Shown piece after piece: positions 57,817 to 64,000 of a DNA stretch of 64,000 bases; position 1 is the stretch's first letter; each line of letters begins with the position of its first letter. The notes below the pieces were generated by a model. The model saw nothing but the letters and a program-made list of their open reading frames with translations. It did not search any database and had not been told where the DNA came from. Source of the stretch: Aphanocapsa lilacina HA4352-LM1 (GTDB lineage: Bacteria; Cyanobacteriota; Cyanobacteriia; Gloeobacterales; Gloeobacteraceae); the NCBI GenBank assembly GCA_019359725.1, contig JAHHGR010000004.1, forward strand, positions 36,667 to 100,666. The letters run 5' to 3'. The position numbers were made by a program, and so were the translations under genes.

Positions 57817-58308
57817 ATGCAACACCTGCCGAGCGCCCCGGCGCGCGCCGCCGCTTTTCTGGAAATGGCTCCCGAGGAGCGCCGCCGGGTGCTGAAGGAA
57901 TTGGGCCTGAACCGCTACGCAGGCTTTCTGGTGCCGATGAGTGCGAGCGAGGCAAATATCGTCTGTGTCTCACGATTTTTGCGCCACCCTGAGCGGGTGA
58001 AATTCCCGGACTTGCGCGGAGCGGAACTTGCGGGGTTGGATTTGGCCGAGATCAACTGGATCCGCGGCGATCTGAGCGGCGCGGACCTGCGCGGCTGCCG
58101 GCTGGTGCGGGCGAACTTGCTCTTCGCCCGTCTGGAAGCCACCAATTTGGACGGAGCGGACCTGCGCGGCGCCACACTCGCCGAAACGGTCTGGACCGGG
58201 GCGACAGTCACCGGTTGCCGCTTCGGGGCGGGGCTTGGTCTGGGGGAAGCCGCGCGCCGGGATCTGACGGCGCGCGGCGGTCTATTTGGCCTTTCGGACT
58301 TTGGCTGA
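57817..58308 (+). CDS. Pentapeptide-repeat protein
   Basis: A 163-aa protein. Residues 1-65 are helical (MAPEERRRVLKELGLNRYAG). From about 66 on, pentapeptide repeats follow the A(D/N)LxG pattern (LRGAELAGLDLAE, LSGADLRGCRLVRANLL, LDGADLRGATLAETVW). They would form a short right-handed beta-helix. Function is unknown; cyanobacteria have many such proteins. It starts 28 bases after the transporter stop, probably in the same transcript. Confidence 0.88.
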   Translation: MQHLPSAPARAAAFLEMAPEERRRVLKELGLNRYAGFLVPMSASEANIVCVSRFLRHPERVKFPDLRGAELAGLDLAEINWIRGDLSGADLRGCRLVRANLLFARLEATNLDGADLRGATLAETVWTGATVTGCRFGAGLGLGEAARRDLTARGGLFGLSDFG

Positions 58309-58349
58309 AGCGGCCCTACAATTTATCTGGCCTGCTCCCGCCCTTCCCG

Positions 58350-60770
58350 ATGAAATTTGTTCCCTGGCGCAAGATCTCGCTGAGGACCTCACTGGGCTTG
58401 CTGATACTGGCCGGTGCGGCAGTCGGCGGTATTTACTTCTGGCTTGCGGGCGGTCTGCCCGTCACCGCAGGCCGCGTGCGCCTGGCCGGGATCAAAGCCC
58501 CGGTCGAGATTCGGCGCGATGCCGACGCCGTGCCCCATATCCGCGCCCTCAGCGAAGCGGACGCCCTGTTGGGCCTGGGCTACGTCCACGCCCAGGATCG
58601 GCTCTGGCAAATGGAGTACCAGCGCCGCATCGGCCACGGCCGCCTCGCCGAGGTCCTGGGTGAAGCGGCCCTCGAAACCGACCAATTTTTGCGCACGGTG
58701 GGAACCGGCCGGGCGGCCAAGAGTGCCTGGCAGCGCACCCGACCGGCCACCCGCCGGCTTATCGAAGCCTACACCGCCGGGATCAACGCCTTTATCGCCA
58801 GCCACCGCGGCCGGCGGTTGCCGGTGGAATTTGCCCTGTTGGGCTTCGAGCCGGAGCCCTGGAAGCCGGAGGATGTCGTGGTCTGGTCGAAGATCATGGC
58901 GCTCAATCTGGGGGGCAACTGGAGCGATGAAATTTTAAGAAGTGAACTTGCCGCCCGACTTGGTCCCGAGCGGGCCGCCCGGTTGCTGCCTGCCTACACC
59001 GCCGACGGCCCCGTCATTCTGCCCGGCAAAGGGCAAAATGCCGCCGCTGCGGTCCCGTCTCCCGTTCCTGCGGCGTTGCGCCCGGGGAGTTTGCTGGCCC
59101 TGTCGGACAAAATACACACGCTTTTGGGCGGCGAATCGCTCGCGGTCGGCAGCAACAACTGGGTGGTGGCGGGCAGCCGCACCGCCTCCGGCAAACCGAT
59201 GCTTGCCAGCGACCCGCACCTGGGCCATCAGATCCCCTCGGTCTGGTATCTGGCCCACGTCGAAGGGGGAAATTTCAATGCCATCGGCGCTACCCTCCCG
59301 GGCTTGCCCGGCTTTCCGATCGGCCACAACGGTCGCATCGCCTGGGGGGTGACCAACCTCGAAGCGGACGTCCAGGATCTGTTTATCGAACAACTCGACG
59401 CCGGTGAGCGCCATTACCGGGCCAAGGGTCGCTGGCAACCGCTCACGGTGATCAGCGAAGTGATCAAAGTCAAAGGGAAGCCGGCTGTGCCGATCGCGGT
59501 GCGCATCACCCGGCACGGCCCGCTCATCAGCGATGCCGTCAAGGGGACAGCCCAACCGCTCGCCCTGCGCTGGGCCGCCCTCGACCTGGAGGACCACACC
59601 ATCGAAGCCTATCTAGGGGTCAACACCGCCTCGGATTGGCGAGATTTCACCCGTGCCCTGGCAAACTTTCACGCCCCGATGCAGAACTTCGTCTACGCCG
59701 ACAGAGCGGGCAACATCGGCTACTACGCCGCCGGGGCGGTGCCGGTGCGCTCCTCCGGCGACGGGACCGCCCCGGTTCCCGGTCAAGACGACCGTTATGC
59801 CTGGCGGGGCTACGTTCCCTTCGGCGCCTTGCCCCACACCTATAATCCGCCCCGGGGTTTCGTCGCCACCGCCAACAACCGGGCGGTCTCCGGCGGCTAT
59901 CCCTACGTACTGAGCACCAACTGGGCACCTCCTTACCGGGCGGAGCGCATCGTCGAGCGACTGGCCGCAGCCCGCAAGCTGACGGCCCGGGACATGGCCG
60001 ACCTGCAGGGGGACGTGCAGTCGACTTACGTGCGCAGGTTGCTGCCGCTGCTGTTGCGCGTCGAGGGCTCCGACGCGCGCTCGCGGCAGGCCATCGCCTT
60101 TCTGCGCGGCTGGGACGGCAGACTCACCGGCGACAGCGCCGCCGCCGCCATCTTCTGGGCCTGGCACCAGCGCATTCCCGAGGCGCTGTTTGCCGACGAG
60201 TTGGGCGCGGATCTGGCCGGCAAGTATCTGCGCCTGGGCGGCATGCTGGGCAAAGTGCTCCCCGGCGCCCTGGCCGGTGAGGGCGGTTGGTGCGACGATG
60301 CGGCCACCCGTCCGCCCGAAGATTGCCGCGAGATCTTAAAGCGCGCCCTGGCGGCGGGTCTCGATGATATGACCCGTCGCCAGGGCAGCGACGATCCGGC
60401 CGATTGGCGTTGGGATCGAGTGCACCGGGCCGTCTTCGCCCACGCACCCTTCGACAAAATCGAGACGCTCAAGCCGCTATTTAGTCGCAGCATCGGCAAC
60501 GGCGGCGACAGCTTCACGGTCAACGTCGCCCCGGTCAACCGCAAAGAACCGTATAACCAGTTCGTCGGCGTCTCCTACCGGCAGATCGTCGATTTCGGTG
60601 CGCTTGAAGCTTCCCGCTTCATCCACACCACCGGCCAGTCGGGGCACTTCTTGAGCGGCGACTACGCGGCCTATCTAGAGCGCTGGCGGCGGCTGGAATA
60701 CGTGCCGATGCGCTTCGGACGCCGGGCGGTCGAAGCGGCGACCCGCGCCACACTGGTCCTGGAGCCTTGA
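58350..60770 (+). CDS. Penicillin acylase family N-terminal-nucleophile hydrolase
   Basis: An 806-aa precursor with an N-terminal membrane/signal segment (LGLLILAGAAVGGIYFWLAG). The alpha chain contains RDADAVPHIRA and LGYVHAQDRLWQMEYQRR. The autocatalytic junction GSNNW places the nucleophile Ser at about residue 268, followed by the beta-chain motif KPMLASDPHLG. Family members cleave amide bonds of beta-lactams, acyl-homoserine lactones or related acyl amides in the periplasm. An AHL or N-acyl-amide substrate is as likely as penicillin. It ends one base before the convergent rsmA gene. Confidence 0.93.
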   Translation: MKFVPWRKISLRTSLGLLILAGAAVGGIYFWLAGGLPVTAGRVRLAGIKAPVEIRRDADAVPHIRALSEADALLGLGYVHAQDRLWQMEYQRRIGHGRLAEVLGEAALETDQFLRTVGTGRAAKSAWQRTRPATRRLIEAYTAGINAFIASHRGRRLPVEFALLGFEPEPWKPEDVVVWSKIMALNLGGNWSDEILRSELAARLGPERAARLLPAYTADGPVILPGKGQNAAAAVPSPVPAALRPGSLLALSDKIHTLLGGESLAVGSNNWVVAGSRTASGKPMLASDPHLGHQIPSVWYLAHVEGGNFNAIGATLPGLPGFPIGHNGRIAWGVTNLEADVQDLFIEQLDAGERHYRAKGRWQPLTVISEVIKVKGKPAVPIAVRITRHGPLISDAVKGTAQPLALRWAALDLEDHTIEAYLGVNTASDWRDFTRALANFHAPMQNFVYADRAGNIGYYAAGAVPVRSSGDGTAPVPGQDDRYAWRGYVPFGALPHTYNPPRGFVATANNRAVSGGYPYVLSTNWAPPYRAERIVERLAAARKLTARDMADLQGDVQSTYVRRLLPLLLRVEGSDARSRQAIAFLRGWDGRLTGDSAAAAIFWAWHQRIPEALFADELGADLAGKYLRLGGMLGKVLPGALAGEGGWCDDAATRPPEDCREILKRALAAGLDDMTRRQGSDDPADWRWDRVHRAVFAHAPFDKIETLKPLFSRSIGNGGDSFTVNVAPVNRKEPYNQFVGVSYRQIVDFGALEASRFIHTTGQSGHFLSGDYAAYLERWRRLEYVPMRFGRRAVEAATRATLVLEP

Positions 60771-60771
60771 T

Positions 60772-61551
60772 CTAACGGCTACCCAAACAGTTGCTCAGCT
60801 GTACGAAGCGCTCAACGCTCAAATCCTCGGCGCGGGCATCCGGATCGATACCTAGCGAGGCAAAAGCAGCGAGGAGCTTTTCCGTTTCGAGCCAGCCTTT
60901 GAGACAATTTTTGAGCATCTTGCGCCGGGTGGCGAAGGCGCGGGTGACCAGTGCGTCGAGATGGGCCGGATCGCCGGCCGCTCGGGCAAAGGGGCGCGGA
61001 GTCAGGCGAATCACCGCCGAATCGACCTTGGGCGGCGGGGTGAAGCAGCGGGACGGCACTTCGAAGAGCAGTTCGCACTCGGCCAGGTACTGCAGGCGCA
61101 CCGAGAGCGCGCCGTAGGTGCGGCTGCCGGGCGGAGCGGCGATGCGCTGGCCCAGTTCCTTCTGCACCAACAACACGATGGTGCGGAAGCGCCGAATGGG
61201 CTGTGCCGCGCTGCCGGTAAGCTTGGCCAGGATTGGGCCGCTGATGTTGTAGGGAATGTTGGCCACCACGACGTTGGCATCTTCCGGTAAAGCTTCGCGC
61301 AGAATATCCCCCTCCACCAGCACGAAGCGCTCGTCGCCGCCGAACTGCCGCTGCAACTGGGCTACCGCCCGCCGGTCGATTTCGACGGCCACCACCGGGG
61401 CAAGGCGCAACAGCCGGGCAGTGAGACTGCCCAGACCCGGGCCAATCTCCAGCACCCGGTCGCCACCGGCGAGTCCGGCGGCGGCCACGATCCGATCGAG
61501 AACCGCCCCGTCATTGAGCCAGTGCTGACCAAAACGTTTGAGAGTGTACAT
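60772..61551 (-). CDS. rsmA: 16S rRNA (adenine1518/1519-N6) dimethyltransferase
   Basis: A 259-aa RsmA/KsgA enzyme. It starts MYTLKRFGQHWLND, followed by the SAM motif VLEIGPGLGSLT, an acidic EIDRR, and the catalytic NIPYNISGPI. A Rossmann-fold methyltransferase domain is followed by a small helical tail (MLKNCLKG, LGIDPDARAEDLS). It dimethylates two adjacent adenines in the 3' end of 16S rRNA during 30S assembly. Length and order fit the family exactly. It is divergent from minC across a 115-base gap. Confidence 0.96.
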   Translation of the reverse strand: MYTLKRFGQHWLNDGAVLDRIVAAAGLAGGDRVLEIGPGLGSLTARLLRLAPVVAVEIDRRAVAQLQRQFGGDERFVLVEGDILREALPEDANVVVANIPYNISGPILAKLTGSAAQPIRRFRTIVLLVQKELGQRIAAPPGSRTYGALSVRLQYLAECELLFEVPSRCFTPPPKVDSAVIRLTPRPFARAAGDPAHLDALVTRAFATRRKMLKNCLKGWLETEKLLAAFASLGIDPDARAEDLSVERFVQLSNCLGSR

Positions 61552-61666
61552 ATCACATCAAATCGATCCGAGATGGCCGCGAAGCACAGCCCGCGGCCCG
61601 GTGAGCGCAATATCCCGTGCTACACTAATCTGCAACCTTTGCGCCCAAGCTAGAAGCCGCCCGGCC

Positions 61667-62380
61667 ATGCAGACTCTGCCCAACTCCCTCCCCACCCAGG
61701 TTACCTTCAAGGGGACTCTCGAAGGGTTGCGGCTGCTCATCCCGGTCGCTTTGCCCTGGGAAGAAGTGGCGCTGCAACTGCAGCACCGGCTCAACGCCGG
61801 GGAGCGCCTCTGGCAGGGAGGGGCGGTGGTGATTTTGGAAGTCGGCGAACGGCTGTTGGACGGCCTGCAGTTGCGGGCCGTCACCGAAATGCTCGCAGCC
61901 CAACAGCTGCACCTGAGGCGGGTGTGCACCGTGCGTCGCCAGACGGCGGTGGCGGCGGCGGTGGCCGGGTTGTCCGTCGAGCAGCAGGAGGCTCCTCCAG
62001 AGGAGAACTCGGACAAACCCCCGGCCCTGCGCGAGCAGGCTGAACCGCTCTATCTGCAGACGACCCTGCGCTCGGGGATGAGCCTGGTGCATCCCGGCAC
62101 GGTGATCGTGGTGGGCGATGTCAACCCGGGTGCGGAGATCGTCGCCGACGGCGACATTCTCGTGTGGGGCACCCTCAGGGGCGTCGCCCACGCCGGTGCC
62201 CACGGCAACACGCGGGCGCTGATTTTTGCTTTGCGCCTCAGGCCCATCCAGTTGCGCATCGCCGATCGCGTGGCGCGCGCCTCCGACGAACCGCCCGCCG
62301 CCCCGCAGCCGGAGGTGGCCTACATTCAAGACAACACCATTCATATCGCTATTACAACGGAGTTTGCCCGGAGGTGGTAA
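61667..62380 (+). CDS. minC: Septum-site determining protein MinC
   Basis: A 237-aa MinC. The N-terminal domain (about 1-100) has the MinC-N fold with LEVGERLLDGLQLRAVTEML. A charged linker follows (EAPPEENSD). The C-terminal beta-helix domain contains RSGMSLVHPGTVIVVGDVNP, GADIVADGDI-like GAEIVADGDILVWG and GVAHAGAHGNTRALIFAL. MinC blocks FtsZ assembly away from mid-cell and is recruited by MinD. It is two bases upstream of minD. A TACACT at 61621-61626 may be its promoter -10, but no good -35 accompanies it. Confidence 0.95.
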   Translation: MQTLPNSLPTQVTFKGTLEGLRLLIPVALPWEEVALQLQHRLNAGERLWQGGAVVILEVGERLLDGLQLRAVTEMLAAQQLHLRRVCTVRRQTAVAAAVAGLSVEQQEAPPEENSDKPPALREQAEPLYLQTTLRSGMSLVHPGTVIVVGDVNPGAEIVADGDILVWGTLRGVAHAGAHGNTRALIFALRLRPIQLRIADRVARASDEPPAAPQPEVAYIQDNTIHIAITTEFARRW

Positions 62381-62382
62381 AC

Positions 62383-63189
62383 ATGAGCGGCAAAGTAATC
62401 GTCATTACCTCGGGCAAAGGCGGCGTCGGCAAGACGACCTCCTCGGCCAACCTCGGGATGGCCCTCGCCTCCCGCGGCAAGTCCGTGGTGCTCATCGACG
62501 CCGACTTTGGGCTGCGCAATCTGGATCTGCTGCTGGGTCTCGAAAATCGCGTAGTCTACACTATTCTCGAAGTTCTCGACGGCGAGTGCCGTCTGGAGCA
62601 GGCCCTCGTGCGCGACAAGCGCCAGCCGGGACTGGCGCTGTTGCCGGCGGTGCAGCGCCGCGACAAATCGGCGGTCACCCCCGAGCAGATGCAGGAACTC
62701 ACCGGTCGCCTCGCCGAGATGTTCAACTACGTACTTATCGACTGTCCGGCGGGCATCGAGCAGGGATTTCGCAACGCCATTTCGGGTGCCCACACGGCGA
62801 TCGTGGTGACCACACCGGAGGTCTCGGCGGTGCGCGACGCGGACCGGGTGATTGGGCTATTGGGTGCGGCGGGGGTAGGCGAACCGCGGCTGGTGATCAA
62901 CCGCTACCGCCCGCAACTGGCCCAGACCAACGACTTGATGTCGGTGGACGACGTGCTGGAGATTCTGGCGGTAAAGTTGCTCGGAGTCGTTCCCGAGGAC
63001 GAGCAGGTGATTACGACCACCAACCGCGGCGAACCGATCGTGCTGGCCGCCAGTCCGCCGCCCGCGGGCCAGGCTTTTATCAACATCGCCCGCCGCCTGG
63101 AGGGGGAGGATGTGCCGTTGATGGAATTCAAGCTGCCTGCGGGCAACGGCTTTATTGCCCGCTTGCGCGCCCTATTTACCGGACGCTGA
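62383..63189 (+). CDS. minD: Septum-site determining ATPase MinD
   Basis: A 268-aa MinD. The deviant Walker A is GKGGVGKTTSSANLG, switch I region IDADFGLRNLDLLLG, and IDCPAGIEQGF for Walker B. The C-terminus carries the amphipathic membrane-targeting helix GFIARLRALFTGR. ATP-bound MinD dimerises on the membrane and recruits MinC; MinE triggers its release. GGAGG lies eight bases before ATG 62383, and the gene starts two bases after the minC stop. Confidence 0.97.
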   Translation: MSGKVIVITSGKGGVGKTTSSANLGMALASRGKSVVLIDADFGLRNLDLLLGLENRVVYTILEVLDGECRLEQALVRDKRQPGLALLPAVQRRDKSAVTPEQMQELTGRLAEMFNYVLIDCPAGIEQGFRNAISGAHTAIVVTTPEVSAVRDADRVIGLLGAAGVGEPRLVINRYRPQLAQTNDLMSVDDVLEILAVKLLGVVPEDEQVITTTNRGEPIVLAASPPPAGQAFINIARRLEGEDVPLMEFKLPAGNGFIARLRALFTGR

Positions 63190-63199
63190 GGAGATTTCG

Positions 63200-63475
63200 A
63201 TGGTCTTCGATCTGCTCGAACGCCTGTTTAACCGCAACAAGACCGGCAGCGCCACCGTCGCCAAAGATCGCCTCAAGATGGTCCTGGCGGTCGATCGCAC
63301 TGAGATTGCCCCCCAAACTATCGAGCAAATCCGCAAAGAAATTCTCGATGTGATCGTGCGCTACTTCGAGATCGACGAGAACGAAAAGTTCGACGTCACC
63401 CTCGAACGGGAGCGCGGTTCGACGGCAATCATCGCAAACGTGCCCATCCGCCGTATCCGGCCCGAGCACATCTAG
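63200..63475 (+). CDS. minE: Cell division topological specificity factor MinE
   Basis: A 91-aa MinE. The N-terminal membrane helix is MVFDLLERLFNR, followed by the MinD-contact strand RLKMVLAVDRTEIAPQTIE and the dimerisation domain ILDVIVRYFEIDENEKFDV. It stimulates MinD ATPase and sets the pole-to-pole pattern. It completes the minCDE operon, ten bases after minD, with a GAGGAG site overlapping the minD stop. Confidence 0.96.
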   Translation: MVFDLLERLFNRNKTGSATVAKDRLKMVLAVDRTEIAPQTIEQIRKEILDVIVRYFEIDENEKFDVTLERERGSTAIIANVPIRRIRPEHI

Positions 63476-63524
63476 GGCGCAAACAAACGCAACCTCCAGC
63501 CTGTCGGAGAGAATTCGACTCAGC

Positions 63525-63860
63525 CTACAGGCGGATGAAGGGGATGCCATTTCCAGCAACATAGAGGTACGTAATCGCGTCAGGTTCCTGCCAAAAATGG
63601 ACAGGCTTGGCCTTTCCCTCACTATTGCAATGAATACCCAGATGTTGATTTCCCAGGCTCCGCCGCTTCCCCGCATTCAGGTTGCTGCAGAAGCGAGCAT
63701 AGTTCCCGCGATTGAGAACACGCAAAGCGATTCCTCGGCCGAAGCGGATCTTTCTGTATGGTACAAACTCTACAGTCCCTGCCCCAGCGATACGCGCTTT
63801 CGTAGGATAAAGACACCCGCGATCTTCGAGCCGTAAATTCAGCTCAGTTTGATAGCGTCT
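63525..63860 (-). pseudogene. Orphan ORF fragment lacking a start codon
   Basis: The minus strand is open for 111 codons ending at TAG 63525-63527. It reads for example RIAGAGTVEFVPYRKIRFGR and GNYARFCSNLNAGKRRSLGN and ends AGNGIPFIRL. There is a stop immediately upstream and no in-frame ATG (a TTG at 63725 is the first alternative). The composition looks protein-like, so it is probably the C-terminal part of a gene cut by rearrangement near the insertion sequence to its right. The family is not recognised. Confidence 0.4.
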
Positions 63861-63960
63861 TCAGCAGAGTCTTAGAGCTGATTCGTAAAGAGTATTAAGA
63901 GACTATGCGCTGTCAGTACGTTTGCGCTCGGGTTGAGGCAGCAAGCGTGCGTAGTAGCCG

Positions 63961-64000
63961 ATGGATCGCAAGTCCTACAAGACCGAGCTGACAGATGCTC
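63961..64000 (+). mobile_element. Start of an IS5-like transposase, cut by window edge
   Basis: ATG 63961 begins a frame reading MDRKSYKTELTDA at the right edge, the usual opening of IS5-family (DUF4096-type) transposases in cyanobacteria. The element's left end is probably a short distance upstream, perhaps at GAGACTATGCGC (63899-63910), but the matching inverted repeat is outside the window. Confidence 0.55.

Noticed and set aside
58350..60770. Penicillin acylase as a self-resistance or editing enzyme of the PKS cluster
   Set aside because: It lies over 20 kb away, on the other strand, in a housekeeping neighbourhood.

Overview
The window is high-GC bacterial DNA and looks cyanobacterial. 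It carries a complete minC-minD-minE operon, a NACHT/NB-ARC protein with two WD40 propellers, a pentapeptide-repeat protein, and a heterocyst-glycolipid-like (Hgl/Pfa) lipid synthase. My best guess is a Gloeobacter-type early-branching cyanobacterium; this rests on gene content and recall, not on a search.

Positions 1 to about 36.5 kb form one co-directional minus-strand block of more than twenty genes. Gaps are short (usually under 50 bp) and many starts and stops overlap. Read in transcription order (right to left), it begins with a 55-aa small ORF and a KS-AT-ACP megasynthase of the PfaA/HglE type. Next come a KR-DH protein, a KS-CLF-AT protein whose KS cysteine is replaced by serine, a PfaD-type enoyl reductase and a free ACP. 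These are followed by a 2052-aa KS-AT-DH-KR-ACP-TE polyketide synthase, a fatty acyl-AMP ligase (FAAL), an FAD monooxygenase, an Sfp-type PPTase, an acyl-CoA synthetase and a trans enoyl-reductase-like MDR protein. The left part holds a second FAAL, two DesC-like desaturases, a free ACP, an AT-less KS, another ACP, a cytochrome P450, an AT-less KS-ACP-thioesterase and a third desaturase cut by the window edge. The FAAL-desaturase-desaturase-ACP order resembles the JamABC cassette that makes terminal alkyne/alkene acyl starters. I infer a secondary-lipid/polyketide pathway that activates, desaturates, extends, oxidises and releases acyl chains; the product cannot be read from sequence.

From 36.5 to 44.1 kb, still on the minus strand, lie a zinc-ribbon protein, a hotdog thioesterase, a TonB-dependent receptor, a purple-acid-phosphatase-like phosphoesterase and a flavin-containing monooxygenase. 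Whether these belong to the same pathway is unclear.

From 44.1 to 64 kb the organisation is mixed. It contains a STAND ATPase with 14 WD repeats, an M41-like membrane protein without AAA domain, a DUF427 protein, small secreted proteins, a secreted serpin, a His-rich Cu/Zn SOD-like protein, a universal stress protein, PEP synthase, an EamA transporter, a pentapeptide protein, a penicillin-acylase-family hydrolase, RsmA and MinCDE. Decay and mobile DNA show up as a transposase remnant behind the serpin, a collapsed protoglobin gene, and an orphan ORF fragment next to the start of an IS5-like transposase at the right edge. I saw no tRNA, rRNA or CRISPR array.
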